Assembly (NCBI GenBank): GCA_025531455.1
Contig: JAMYHL010000073.1
Location: 62,001-126,000 of the forward strand
DNA length: 64,000 nucleotides
Direction of reading: 5' to 3'
Source: Apiotrichum sp. Y4204
Lineage: Eukaryota; Basidiomycota; Tremellomycetes; Trichosporonales; Trichosporonaceae
Part shown: piece after piece, positions 35,701 to 47,697 of the stretch
Numbering within the stretch: position 1 is the first letter of the stretch
Layout of the letters: every line of letters starts with the position of its first letter
Notes under the pieces: generated by a model
Told to the model about the DNA's origin: nothing
Database searches by the model: none
What the model saw: only the letters and a program-made list of their open reading frames with translations
Translations under genes and position numbers: made by a program

Positions 35701-35936
35701 GGGCGGGGTTTTGAGATGGGACTCGGTGTCATATCGAGTTGGTTGGACAGGCTGGACCGGCGAGCTGTGGGCCCGGCTCTGAGGTGTGGGTCCGAGGTAC
35801 GGCCTGGACGATCAGAATCGACTTCGTACATTGTCCATCTCGTTCGACGGGACGTGTCTTTGTGAGAAGAAGAGCGGGGTCGGGGTAGTTTCGTGTCTTG
35901 TAGAGGCTGAGCCCGGCTGGCTGGCAGTTCGTTCAT
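32772..35936 (-). CDS. Ras guanine-nucleotide exchange factor with N-terminal degenerate Ras-like domain
   Basis: Exons are 35936-35405, 35360-35157, 35102-34896, 34845-34530, 34423-34175, 34134-33175, 33131-32915 and 32867-32772 (926 aa). A further in-frame 42-nt intron, 35591-35550 (GTGCGT donor, CTAAT branch), probably splices too, giving 912. After a basic disordered region comes a P-loop (GHDGVGKS, about 145-152), then KVEFVEVNLRALDLS and VLFACKSDP. This has the layout of a Ras-like GTPase, but the DxxG switch II motif is missing and NKxD is only partly kept. A Ser/Pro/Thr linker leads to a RasGEF_N domain (SLPELMNRLFTAIVSTESAL, then DDQFVQAFFMTYRRF) and a catalytic RasGEF domain (FNHVSRWVSTMVL, RAKMYEAFVKVAHQLRRLNN, AVIAGL). 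Such proteins load GTP onto Ras-family GTPases. The usual PCIPxLG segment is changed to AIPLLSTIL. No SH3 or membrane segment is seen. Confidence 0.88.
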
Positions 35937-38740
35937 GATCGACGGGTCTAGGGCCTCGGGGTGCTCACGCCAACCAATACGTGGAGCAGGGCTGGTGGAG
36001 AGGGCAACGAGGGAGGGACGAGAGGCCTCGAGGGGCGCACGGACGTGAATAAAAGGAGGTGTTCAGCAGATTATTTGTCGTCGAGGGCAGACAAGACAAT
36101 AGACAGAGGGTGGAGCAGATGGACCCGCAATATACTCCAACAGTCACTGCGATCACTGTAGTTAGTTCGTGTTCGCCACGTTGTATGCCTACTGGACGGA
36201 TCAGGACTCACGGAAAGACTATGTCGGTATTAGGCGTGTCTCGACCTCCACGAAGGGGATGGGGACAAGCAAGATAAACCAATCCTGTATGCCACAGCCG
36301 CGTACAAGACGTCCTGGGACCCGGTGAGGCAAAGGAGAACAGGTAACAAACTCCCTGACAAGGCGAGCGCCACGGCGCTCTGACCTAGTGTCCAGATGGC
36401 CCCACAAGGGGTGGTGCGCGTGCGCGACTTTGGTTGTTGTCCAGGACCTCACGTTTTGTGGGCCCGTGGAGCGGATATTGGCAGGCCGACGAGAGCGCGC
36501 GGCGGCTTGCGGTGGTCCTTGATGTGTGTCTCGGCGCAAGTATCTGTCTGTACAGTCGCACTGTACAGAATGACACAAAGTTGGTTTGTCCTTCTTGTTC
36601 TCGTGTTGGACCAGCCGCGGAAGGTGTTGTAGCGATAGGAAACGTAAAGTGGTCGTGGAAGTGCTGCTGAGGATGCGAGGATTGAGTGGCAGTCACCGGA
36701 TGACACCTGGGACTTGTGCGAAGTCCTCAATCAGAGGTAACGATGACGGTGACAGCGAGAATTATCGTCGTTTCGTCAGGTGGCTGAGTACGAGGGCTCC
36801 AAAACGAGAATGGTTAGGCTGTCAGAGGGACCGCAGGAAGCGTGGCCAAGCTCAACTTGGCGAATGAACGATAGGGCGTTCCTTGAAGCGCGTCAAGGGC
36901 GTGGGAGGGTGAATTGACCACGAAGCAGGCCGCGCTGCCTGAATTGTTGTGAAGTGGGGCTAAAAACCTGGACAGAGGATAGAGTGCGAAGTACGTCGGT
37001 TTGAACGTCAAGCAGTCTGGATCGAGTATTGTGGTAGGTGGAGAATGTGAATCGAGTGAACGAGGCCGAGTGTGCGCGGCGGAGCCAGCGAGACAGGGGA
37101 GATGGAAAGAGAGTTGGTCGCGGAAGGGCGGGTCAGGGCGGTGCACGCGGTGGAGGGAGGGGATGAGGGGATGAGGGGATGAGGCGTGCTAGGCGTGATG
37201 TTCGGTGCACCGGTCACCGACTCGTGAGGCGGGTGAGGGCGTCAGGGAATGTCCACGACAGGACCTTTTGTATGTCTGGGGATCTGGGGGGAGATGGATG
37301 GATGTGATGGTTGTGGATAAGAACAGACTTGAGGCCAGAGGGGCTCGAGAATCGAGGTATGTGTGAGGAAGGGATAGGAGGATAGAATGAAATGCGAGTT
37401 TCGACGTGACAAACCCCCCTTCCGATCCCTGTCCCTGTATCCCTGTGCTGCATGTGCTGGACTGAGACACTACGCAATACACAAAAGTACGTCCGAGGCG
37501 CGAGGCGGCTTGTCTGGGCCGCCCGAGGATCCGAGGACAGCATAGAACGCAGGGAAAAATGGGATGTATTAGACTTAGAATACGCAGGAATAGAAAAATC
37601 GGGCATGGTAGACCCAGCAAATGTAACAAGGCTGTATTATCTCCCTTAGCTCCATAATTTACTTCCTTGGGTTTCCTTCCAGGTGGAGCAACGGAGGAAG
37701 GCAGAGGGGCAAAGGAAGAACAACAACACGATCAAGCCTGACTCGGCCGGTCCTCTGGCTAAACTGCACTCTCAAGCAGCAACCACATCCACATTGGTCG
37801 GCGATAGTGCTGCAGTACTGTTACATAGGACCGACCACATACTCGAAAGGTCGCGCCGCATCGTGTGGGACGTTGCACAGTTGGGCATCAATGCGCACAC
37901 TGTGCAATGAACGTGCGGTACACGCGGTACAGTACATATGGCGTACCCGGTACAGAGGTGGAAAGGCCGACACGGTGCCAAGGCGCGACAGATCGACAGA
38001 GAATGGTCGAATGGCGCGAATGGCCGCCTGGGGGGGTGGGGGGGGAGGGGAGGGGATGCTTCCGCCCCTCCTTCCATGCCGCTGTGCATACTGGGCGCTT
38101 TGCTGATGCCCCGGGCGCGCCGGGGCGCCCCGCAGCTGTAGACGCGGCTGGATGCTTTACTGAATTACTGGGTCAACAGGGCAAGTGGATCCGTCGCCTG
38201 GCGCAGGAATCAGGGCAGAACGAAAACGGGGCAAGGGGAAAAGGCGCAAAAGGCACCGTGTCTGGGGTTGCGCGATTCTGACAAGACAAGGGAAGCCACA
38301 ACGGCCACAACTCATTCTTCTCATCACCCACACCAGCTAGCAGCTCAGCCAGTGGCCAGTGGCCGAAGAGTGCTTGCAATCTAGGCGGGTCCGCTAGGAA
38401 ACGGACGGCCCGGAGCTCCGGAGATGATCGAGACGCGAGACGACGACGAACACATGGAGACAATGGGGAGCCCCTGGTAAGCCCCACATTGTGCTCCCTC
38501 ATTGGCGTTGACGCCATTCGACCCATGTGTTGTCCGTTTTATGCTTCATTCAAAGACACCCAGCATCGGACTCGGTTGCCCCGCCCCTGCATCTTGCGCA
38601 GTAGCCATAAACTCGGAATACATGGACAACAAACGTTACTAGGGTAAGCGCCGGTCAGCCCTGTACACACATGGGTCCTAATCACTTCTGATCTAGCGCA
38701 TCAGCCCATTCATCCACCAAATTCTTCGCGACTTGAAAGC
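35937..38740. other. Intergenic, upstream of the RasGEF gene
   Basis: About 2.8 kb. The part next to 35936 is the RasGEF promoter and leader. The rest holds only short frames, a G-rich tract near 38031-38055 and C/T-rich DNA. No gene is supported. Confidence 0.45.
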
Positions 38741-38790
38741 TGATCATTACAGGTCTGGGTCAGATCGTGGTGACTGGCAAATCTGTAGAG

Positions 38791-38988
38791 ATGTCCCCTC
38801 GAAAGGAGAAGAGCTTTGTGGTACCTCAATCTTATATCATGGCAGTTGTTTTCACTTTATTTCTTGTTTATCTCGTACTGACCAGACGTCCACCTCTGTT
38901 CAACTTTTGCAGCCACTTTGGTACGTCTCGTCGCTCTGTTCCCCTATTGTACCTTCCCCTTGGTTTCGATGACGCGGATCTTAATTGA
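38791..38988 (+). CDS. Possible small single-pass membrane protein
   Basis: A 65-codon frame begins MSPRKEKSFVVPQSYIM and has one clear hydrophobic segment (MAVVFTLFLVYLVL) followed by positive residues (TRRPP), so it could be a small type-II-like membrane protein. A GTACGT donor-like site at 38920 could extend it into further exons that I could not find. With no family resemblance and a short length this may be chance. Confidence 0.22.
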   Translation: MSPRKEKSFVVPQSYIMAVVFTLFLVYLVLTRRPPLFNFCSHFGTSRRSVPLLYLPLGFDDADLN

Positions 38989-39063
38989 TACTATTCACGT
39001 TTGTCGTCGTTTAATCGCTAGCTCGAGCCAGCAGCTAACAGAGCTAACAGAGATCTAACCGGC

Positions 39064-39538
39064 TTAGAAGTGACGCACGCCCTGGACGGCCTCGGCTGTT
39101 CCCTCCATTCTGCCGGTCATGGGCGCGGTTCCAGCTGTCGTCAGTAGTGGTGATGGGGCAATGCGGACGTCGATCCGAAAGGCCGACATCCGATATTACA
39201 GCCCTCGTTTCGAGGTACTTGTCGGCACTCACGGAGGCTCTCCTGTCCGGCGTCCATCGAGCGGCGGCACATGTCGCACCGGTGCTGCTCTCCGGGCAGC
39301 TGGCCGACGGTGTTCCAGTCAAAGTTGGGCGACCACACGCCGGGCTGGGGTGAGCGTCATCTTGAAGGGAGGCGCACGTTCATCTCCTTGTTTCTGGCGT
39401 CAGCTGGGGCATGTGGGAGTGGTGGACGCACCGGTTTGAGCCTATCGTGTTCATTGGGGTGTTCAACGTGTTCATCGTGTCCATCGGGGCGTCCGTGATG
39501 TTCATCGGGGCGTGCAAGGTGTTCATGTCGGTGTTCAT
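39064..39538 (-). CDS. Unrecognised 101-aa protein with Met-Asn-Thr repeats and a CxxC
   Basis: Exons are 39538-39432, 39393-39378, 39344-39233 and 39134-39064; introns are 38, 33 and 98 nt. All have GT-AG ends and CTGAC or TGACG-like branch sites, and the frame holds only with this set. The N-terminus repeats (MNTDMNTLHAPMNITDAPMD, then TMNTLNTPMNTIG), from a run of imperfect 12-18 base repeats in the DNA. The second half (PGVWSPNFDWNTVGQLPG, then QHRCDMCRRSMDAG) has a CDMC pair and looks like conserved protein. It ends GVRHF. No signal or membrane segment is seen. The 16-nt exon 2 and 33-nt intron 2 are extreme, so the model may be wrong in the middle. I do not recognise a family. Confidence 0.5.
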
Positions 39539-40478
39539 GCTGTATGATTGACTGACGTATTAGGGATGCGGGTGGGAATCATGTCGCCATGCCACTCGGC
39601 CGACCAGCACTTTTATACCATTGTTGCAGTGGGGCTGATTAACGAGTTGTGAATCACAATGGAGACCGAGAACAGGAGACACGCACTGCCTCGAGTCGGA
39701 GTCGGGGGCATCAGGTGATAGACACCGCAGACTGCGCGGTACATGCACAGGAGCCTCAGACTTGAGACAATGGGATGCACCACATAGCTTACATATCACC
39801 CTCGGCAAGAGAATACACAGCACCACAGTTCACCCCGTTGAACACGGACATCGCTTTGTAGCTGTGTCGCGGCGCATACCACACAGAATCATGACTCACT
39901 GTGTGATTCAAGCTCAACCGAGCGTACCCGACCGTGCCGACCATCACGCGCCGAGGTTCGGTGTTCATATGTTCCGGTGCCCGAGTCATGTGCACTACCG
40001 TCAAGGAATGGTTCTGAGAACAATGCAGTGTGGCAGAGTGGCAGGGGCGGATATCCGCGAGATGACGGCCCGCGGCTGGGCAAACAAGGGCTTCGGAGGA
40101 TGCACTGACTTGTGAGGCATGACTGAATTCTGCTCAAGACGATCTGCTAGATGGTTTCTCCGCATTGCCATCCGATCCGAGACATGGTGACAACTATAAC
40201 ACATTAGCATCGACGCTATCTAGAGCGGATTTATACAGAGTGGATCGTCCACAGACAGTCTAAGCTCTTGGCGGGAACGGAGTCGGTCGGGAATGTTGAC
40301 AGGATGTTGTGTGCAATGGATGTGTTGATGAGTGGCAATTCGCGAACGCCAAGTGCGTGCTTGCTGGCGAAGCGCGAGAACCAGGTTGGGTGTTAGAGAA
40401 GGCTAACGTATGAATAGATGTATGTGGTCAGGCGACGACCGTTCCCGTACGTGGCAAGGGATGACGGTCGGCCTGTAG
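39539..40478. other. Intergenic, no supported gene
   Basis: About 940 nt with short frames only. The left part is the promoter of the 101-aa gene and the right part the 3' region of the kinase gene. Nothing else is recognised. Confidence 0.45.
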
Positions 40479-42006
40479 TCAGCCCCTCATGGGCCGAGGA
40501 ATGTCGGCAGGGGCGATGATAGCGGTTGGGCGATAGCGGTTGCGGTAGACTGTGTCGCCGTTGACCATGTCGCTCTCCTCCACGCGGACTCTGGCGAGCT
40601 TGAGGTCAGGGGTAATCCCGGCTTCGGTATTGCGACGAAGGACACGGTTAAGAACAACATGGCGGGGGACTTCCACCCAAATACGCATATCCATGGTCTT
40701 CGCGCACTCGATCCACCCAGGTTCCGAGAGAAGGGTGTACAGCCCCTCAATGATCACGATTCGGTGCTGGGGAAGCACTGGGACAGGTGAAGGCAACGGA
40801 TCCTTGAGTGCGTGGTCGAAGGTCGGGAATTGAATCGGCGGGGGCGGATTGGGAAGGAGAGGTATCCGAAGTGCCCTGATAAACGACGCATACGACGGGA
40901 GATCAAAGGTGAACGACGCTCCCTGCCATGTTAGTTTCGGTATTGCCTTGATTGATCCGGGCTCCCCCCCCACATCCCTCAACTGCTGAGATTCATTGCT
41001 TCCCGACTCGGTTGTGCTTGTGCTTCCGCTTCTTCCCCCGATAGCTGTTTGGATATCGCCGCCCATTCCCGGAAGGCCCAAACGCAAGCCTCCAACTAGT
41101 TAAGGGCAGTGAAGGCGGCACCAGCGCCCAAGTCACAATACTGGGTCCGAGCGCTGTTCCAAACCGAAATGTTACCAAAGGAAGTGTCACCATGATCGAC
41201 CCCGCGAACATGTTCAGCGGTGCCTGTCATGTTCACCATGTCCGGGGAAAGGTGAGGCGTTGCCAAGGTCGCGCTGTGGCTGATCCCAGACGCGGAGAGG
41301 GCAACAGCACACACACTGATGTCCACTCCTTCCACAGATCCCCATGAGACTCGCGCATGAGCGCCTCGGGCTTCCCCCAACTCGTCGGGCGCGGCAAGCA
41401 CCGACAGTTGCTTCCCCTCTCCCTCTTCACTTCGCGAGACTCACCCTTCTCCAATGAGCGACTTCCGGGTTGGGGAACTTGTCGAGCTGAGCACGCGTAT
41501 AGTGCCACCCGTCCTGGCCGACACAGATGGCGACTTCGTCGCCGGTTCCAAGAGCGGCATTGGGTGCCGCAACGGCGGTGTTGTTGTTTATGCCCGCGGG
41601 ATGCTTGACAGGGTGCCCGAGAATGAGCTCATTAACCCTATCGGCGAGGGGGTAGGCGAGAGTCGACTTGCCAGAGCCGGGGCGTCTGCCGTCAGTAAGT
41701 TGTCTCCCGCAATCGCCATTTCTGGCCCCAGCACCACCGGCATTGCGTGCCTACAAAGCACTCACCCCGCAACAGCAACCAAGAGACGCCGGCTAGAAGG
41801 AAGTCTGGTCGTGTGAGCACCAAAACAAGGGAGGAGGGGCGGAGGAGAAAAATAAGGGGGGGAAACGGTTGAGATGGGGGTGACAGGCCAAACTTGATGA
41901 TGCAGGGTCGACCTTGAACCTTGGAGACTCACTGGCGAAAGGCTTTGACAATCTTGTGTGCCAGTGACTCAACGCCGGCGTCCATAGGATTCGAGTCGAT
42001 AGACAT
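40479..42006 (-). CDS. P-loop kinase of the uridine kinase/phosphoribulokinase family
   Basis: Exons are 42006-41933, 41792-41766, 41685-41445 and 40922-40479, giving 261 aa. Exon 2 is 27 nt. RRLLVAVAG plus RPGSGKST, joined over the second intron, forms the Walker A loop. GQDGWHYTRAQLDKFPNPE and AHWRRGASFTFDLPSYASFI match the substrate-side segments of this family, and HRIVIIEGLYTLL is the Walker B-like strand. EVPRHVVLNRVLRRN is the lid region. This arrangement fits fungal Yfh7-like and PanK/uridine-kinase-like proteins of about 250 residues; the substrate (nucleoside, sugar or vitamin) cannot be told. Intron 3 is 522 nt, far longer than its neighbours. It contains a 101-codon open frame (41401-41096) that could be a missed exon, a nested gene or chance. 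Confidence 0.85.
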
Positions 42007-43457
42007 TGTTGGGCATGACATGAAGTAGGGGAAGAAAAAGCCAAGGAGGCAACTGTCGGGGACGAGCCAGTCTTCTAATAGGAGTCGCTGTTGGCACTGT
42101 AGGCCATGCTTGTGGCAATGAAAGATTGCGGAGGCGTCCGATGAGGAGCGGAAGGTGCGGAAGAAGGGCGAAGGGGCTGGGGGGATGCGGGGCCGTGGAG
42201 TGTTGTGGAATGTACAGACAGTGCGCGCGCCCAGAGGGCCAGAGTGGGGATCTGCAAAGGGGAGAAGGAGGGAGCAGGACCAGTCAGGTGAGGAGGACAC
42301 GGCGGGCAACGACGGACGGCGGCAAGAAGGACACAAAGAAGAGATCAGAGCGCCCAAGAGAGATCGAGAGGAAATGACTGTTGAGGATGTCGCGTTTACA
42401 CAAAAGGGCAAATGCACCTACCTGTTTGGCCTGTTGGCTGTAGTAGTAGTGGCTATCTCCTCGACTCTCCACTCTCCCCCCGGCCTCTGTACTGCGCTGC
42501 GCTACAATCCTTGTACATATCTTTAGCCCGACCGACTCGAGAGCTCCACAGCCGTGCCGGCCCGCCCCCCGTGCACAAGGCGCCCGCTGTCACAGTCGAA
42601 CATTGCGACATGCAAGGGGCTCCTCCCCTTGCGCCCTCCCCCCTTGTGGCCTCCCTTCTGTTGTCCCGGGCTTACTGCCGTGTATCGGAGGCTTTGGGAT
42701 TTGTATGTGCGGAGCACCAAAGTCCGCTCTTGCGGACAAGGCTGCAGGGAGGCAAGAGGCACAAGAGGCGCAGGAGAAGGAACAAGAGCCGAGGAAACCA
42801 GATAGCCTAAAGGGAATGTCCTGTATGGGGGGATCGGAGACAAGCGGACGGCTGACAGGCCTGACAGGGGGAGGGCGCAAGCACTGAATATATCCGTCAG
42901 CGCTAGCACGCGTTTATTACCCTTACGCCGTGCACTTATACGCTCTAGAGAAACACCGCCGCCTCCGCGCCCCGCGCCCCGCCGCGGCAGGTACCGGCAC
43001 CACGGCACCGGCATGGCACCGGCACATGGGTCTGTGCACACTCTTCTCTGATGCGCCAAGTGGCTGCCAAATGAGCTCATTAGCTTTTGATATGAATCTT
43101 TGGCCTGGGGTGGGGGGGAGGAAGCACTTAATTACTAGAAATTTGGTAATCCGCAGTATCAGAAAATTGCACCCTTTTTTCTTTTCCTCCGCTTTTGTGT
43201 TGGTCCCGCTCGTTACTACTGTGTTTGCCCGGGTGGCAAATGCGCGGACTAATGCGTCATCGATCAATTCCATCGATTCCATCCGCATCTGACAAAAGTG
43301 TTACATCAGTCGCATACTTCGAGTGACACATCAACATCAACACATCGGTTTTTACGATCAATACAAACTTCCGCATCATTCTTCATCCAGATAGAATCCG
43401 ATATCCCATCTCGCGCTCGGAGCTCGTCCTCCCTATCCCTTCATCCATTCATCCACC
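42007..43457. promoter_or_regulatory. Divergent region between the kinase and S1 nuclease genes
   Basis: About 1.45 kb between start codons. The left part is C/T-rich leader on the minus strand. The last 150 nt before 43458 have a fungal leader look on the plus strand (ATCAACATCAACACATC, then TTCATCCATTCATCCACC before the ATG). No gene is supported. Confidence 0.5.
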
Positions 43458-45395
43458 ATGAGGCTCACGTTGGTTCCCGCCGTCGCGGCCACTGCTGCGG
43501 CTTTCCTCCCGACCACAATTGCTTGGGGCGCTGCTGGTATGTGTGCTTGAGCCTCTCCTCACGACAATTGCTATCATTCCTGGAATCGCCGTCCGGCTCT
43601 TGGCTGCTGTCTGCATGGTGCAGCTGGATCCGGACTAGCCAGACGAGCTAGAGTGTGCATTGCCCATTCATGCTCTGCACGCTACCAGCACACCACGTTC
43701 TTTACCCTGCTACTTCCCACACCCAGTTACTGACCTTCGTCTTGCCTCGCGGCTGGTGGCTGCGAGGTACGACGCTCAGGCCACGAGATTGTTGCCACCA
43801 TTGCCCAGATCCACTTGCATCCTGCCGTGCGCGAGCGGCTCTGTTCGATCCTTCCCCCCACCGCACATTGCCACCTGGCCCCTGTCGCCGCGTGGGCCGA
43901 TCTGGTGCGCAGGTACTACCCAGAAACGGGCCCCATGCACTACGTGAACCGTGAGTCGGCGCGACGTTGGAATCAGCGTATAGGTCGGACCGAAGCCGAA
44001 GAACCACCGAAAGCATGGGCTTGCATTGGTCATCCTGTTCCGGATTGATGACTTCATCGTCTAATGACCTACTGGAGGGCATACACCTACGCCTGTGATG
44101 CTAATGTCTCAGCCAAGGAAGATTACCCGGCCGAGCGTTGCACATTCGGCGAGTACGGCTGGATCAACGAGGATGTCAACGTTCTTACGGGGATCATGAA
44201 CAAAACACAGGCTGTGGCCGACGGTGAAGGGTGAGTTAGGCTTCGGACAGCGGAGTCAAGGAGAGCGGACAGGAGCGGAACGCATCATCCGAGCTATTGC
44301 GCAGTTCGTCCGGGAGTCATCACGAGGCCCTCTTGTTACCCGCTTCCAAGTGGCCTTGTGGTGGAGCCCTATCTGTTTCATGACTGTGAATGTTCCGCCT
44401 GTCCATCGGTCGGGTGAAGCCGCAGACGAGAGAGAGACTCAAACACGGTGCCCATGTGCAGCTGGTTCCTTTCCAAGATCTCTAGGCACCGGTCGATCTA
44501 TCGCGTCGTCCCAGAAAGAACGTGTTGGCTTTTGCATTCCGCTGGCCGCACTGACATTTCTATGTCGTCCTGTGCACTGACTCAATCCAGGGACATCCCT
44601 CTCCGTTTCCTCATTCATTTCCTAGGCGATCTTCACCAACCGCTGCACTTGACAGGGCGGGATAAGGGTGGAAATGGCGCACAGTTCCTCTGGGAAGGGC
44701 GGCGGCGAAGCTTGCACAGTGTATGGGACAGCGGTATCCTGACCAAGAAGCTGAGGGAGTTGGGCAACTACACCTCTCCGCTGCCGAACAAAGAGGTCGA
44801 GGGTGCGCTCCCTGGTGCCATCTTTGACCCGTACGTGCGGTGGATTGTGTGGGAGGGGATCCGTGAGTGGTGGCGTGCGGACGTGGATTCTTGGATTGCC
44901 TGCCCACTCAAGGGCGACCCGTACCCCCACTCCCAGCTTGGAAGCTACCCCGAACCCCGTAAGCCGTCGCGCGGCGCTCTTGCCGAGAACGCGCTCCACA
45001 TTGCATCGGGCGCGGCGGAGGCGTACCTTCCCGACGCAGTATGGACGCTTCTGCGTCCGCTCATCCCTGCCTCGATCGAGGCGACACATGGATTCGAGAA
45101 ACGCCTCCTCGACAACACCCCCTCGCGTCTGCAGGGCAACGAGACCAACTTCCCTGCATGCCCCTACACTTGGTCGCGCGAGACCCATCAGGTCAACTGC
45201 GACATTGCGTGGCCGCGCGAGTATCACGAGGGCGGCCCTCTCATGGAGCTCGACACGCCCGAGTACATGGGCAAGATCACCGACCTCAAGATCCTGGAAC
45301 GCCTTCTCGCCCAGGGCGGATTGCGCCTCGCCAAGATCCTCAACATGGTCGTTGGTGAAGGCAAGTTCTCGCCCCTCTACTTTGCGTATGAGTAG
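43458..45395 (+). CDS. Secreted S1/P1-type zinc-dependent nuclease
   Basis: Exons are 43458-43536, 43780-43950, 44113-44230 and 44591-45395, giving 390 aa. A signal peptide (MRLTLVPAVAATAAAFLPTT, then IA) ends at a Trp that, as in S1 and P1, becomes the mature N-terminus and a zinc ligand (WGAAGH). Other ligand motifs are visible: HYVN (formed near intron 2), FLIHFLGDLHQPLHLTGRDK (with the H-D-H set) and HSVWDSG. These enzymes cut single-stranded DNA and RNA and remove 3'-phosphates. Late cysteines (CPYTW, VNCDIAW) probably form disulfides. Introns 1 and 3 (243 and 360 nt) are longer than most here, so a small exon could have been missed in intron 3, where family members usually have a few more residues. 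It is convergent with the SWT1 gene. Confidence 0.88.
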
Positions 45396-45554
45396 ACTGT
45401 CCGACGCGGATGAAGCAACAATGATCATAAACATATGTCACACGTCCCTGGTCTTCTTACAACAAGAACAGTCTATGACGATGCAATGGATGATGCAATG
45501 GGCGTAGATTCGCCTGCTACAAGATGCTATACTATACTACAACTTGCTCCACTC

Positions 45555-47067
45555 TTAACTCTGACGGACGAGGCCCACGGCCGTGTGCCACGCCTCCCCG
45601 TTGAGCGCCACGCCAAGATCCGAGAGCCCGGTAAACAGCACGAGAATCGCGTCTGCCGCCTGTCCGCTCCGCACTCGCTGACCTCCAGGTGATGGCAATG
45701 TCAACCACGCACGCACTGTACGCGCAGCATCGGCACAACGTGCCAGCTGGCGTGATATTTCTGGATCCCCGGTTGCTCTATGTGAGCCTGTCACTAAGCC
45801 AGTTAGAGAGCCCGCCAAAGTTGCTGCAAGACCGAACGGGGTAGACTGCAGAGAAGCGTCAGGCGCGACAGACACACATGCGGTGGACAAGATCGGGATC
45901 AAGGCAGCATTGACAGACGGGCTAATGGGCGCAGGGAGGGTCGACGAGCTGGACAGCCGCCGCAACATCGTAGCACTAGGTGGTGGGCCCAATATTCGCG
46001 GATCTGATCGAGAGGAAGACTCCGATCCGAGCCCGGGTACCGAGGCGGATCTTGCAAAGGACTCTCCTCTCAACGCGGTGAGGGCGGTGCGCAGCGCGTC
46101 CGCTGGAGGCAGTTCCGCGTAGTATGTGACCCCCGTAACTCCCGATGGGGCAGAGTGTGACTGCACTGGCGCTGTGTGCATCTCCGCGCGACGGCGGCGA
46201 GAGAAAAGTGGAAGATCCGTGTCAATCATATCCGCCTGGAGTCAGCGAGTGTGTGAGAACAATCAAGTCAAGTCACGAGGCCGTAAACGAATCGGTGGTC
46301 ATACTCACATCACCATCACAGTCCATTGCCTCCATTTCGCTTACGCCCGCCACACCGACGGCAGCACACAAACGGGCAAAGGGAACGTTTCCTCCAATGG
46401 TGGGGATCTCGTTCGCCTCGGCAAGGAGTGCGAGGTTGCGGTCGTTTGTCCACAACATGACCTTTGCGGCTGCTGCAAAGTGGATACAGCAGGCGAGAAT
46501 CGAGTCGTCGGGTCGATTTCCCCCGGGCACCGCCTTGGCAGCGTCGGACCAGCGCTCCAGACGGACACGCCCCGGAGCACCGTTGCGCTGCGCGCGGACG
46601 ACGTCGAGTAGCCACGCGGTAGTAGATCGTGCGACGTCCCCGATACATGTGTCGCTGCCCGCCCGCACCGGGTTGACGGAGGACTTGAGCCCGTCGAGTT
46701 CTATCGTCAGCAGAACAGACAGATTCCCATTCGTACCTGTTACGACAGTGGCGGGGACAAGGAGCCATGTGTCACCCGCAAGCATGCGCGCATACAGGGA
46801 GCGCACGAGCGGGAGGTGGTCGAGGAGCACGTTCGTGTCGAGCGCAAGGTACGCTGTGGCGAGCGCCTCTGGCCCGTCTGACGCGTGGGCGGTCGTGATG
46901 GCGACGTCTGTGCCAATGGTGTCGCCGTGTATGATCTGGGAATGCGGGGCTGGACTTGGCGTTGGCGAGGGAAGACCGAGCACGCCAGACGCGCTGTTGC
47001 AGAACATGCCGTTCGGAGTTATGGGCGCAGTGGAGAGTGCATGGCCATTGAAGCCGCTCCCGGGCAT
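45555..47067 (-). CDS. SWT1: Swt1-like PIN-domain endoribonuclease
   Basis: Exons are 47067-46737, 46700-46309 and 46235-45555, giving 467 aa; introns are 36 and 73 nt. The PIN domain starts at YLALDTNVLLDHL (catalytic Asp), continues after the intron as VVTELDGLKSS, and includes RPDDSILACCIHFA and LWTNDRNLALLAEANEIPTI, with the acidic residues of a Mg-dependent PIN nuclease. ELDGLK and the TND motif are typical of Swt1, a nuclear-pore-associated nuclease involved in mRNP quality control in yeast. The C-terminal third (TALTALRGESFARSASVPG and onwards, ending TAVGLVRQS) is helical and Ala/Ser-rich, matching the less conserved Swt1 C-terminus. An upstream exon adding N-terminal residues cannot be excluded. 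Confidence 0.85.
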
Positions 47068-47697
47068 CCCTTGAGTTCGCTTTCAAGACTGGCAGAACGG
47101 AGCAGGCGAAGGCGTGTTGAAAGAGTGGGGGAAAATAACAATCAAGTCTTGAGAGAGTTTGAAGACGTTCCAGTTTGACGGATTGATGCATTGATGTCAT
47201 GAAGGGCCAGACGTGAAGTGCGCCAGCTTGCAAGCTTGATATCGCCAGCTTGCCAGGTTGCCATTGCCATATTTCCAGGCACTGGCGCCACCAGGTGGCA
47301 ACCACGTTCTCATCAATCGAGCTCGCCCGGCTCGCCCGGCTCGACCAGTTCGACCACTCGAGCAACAAGAGCACTCGCCCTCCTTGTACTGTTACTGCTG
47401 CACCTGCTTGCCACTCAAGAGCACAATCATCCGTGTGCAACTGTACATAATGGCCTCGAACCCCAGTCGGGCCCAGTGCCCGTTAATCGCTAACTAAAAA
47501 CACATGCAATAAACAACACGACCAGCCATGAAATGGTGATTTTTGGTATGTGATTCCTCCGTCGATTGCGTTTGTCGATTGCTGGTCGATGTTGCTTACA
47601 CCTGCAACCCTATCAAAACCAATAAACCTCAAAACCACAAGATCCTTCGAGACCCGAAGGAGCCCTTGGGATTTTATCTGTTTTCACTCGTTTCATC
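47068..47697. other. Spacer between the SWT1 promoter and the ILV2 3' end
   Basis: About 630 nt. It contains short direct repeats of GCCAGCTTGC/GCCAGGTTGCC around 47221-47266, probably in the SWT1 upstream region. No gene is seen. Confidence 0.5.
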
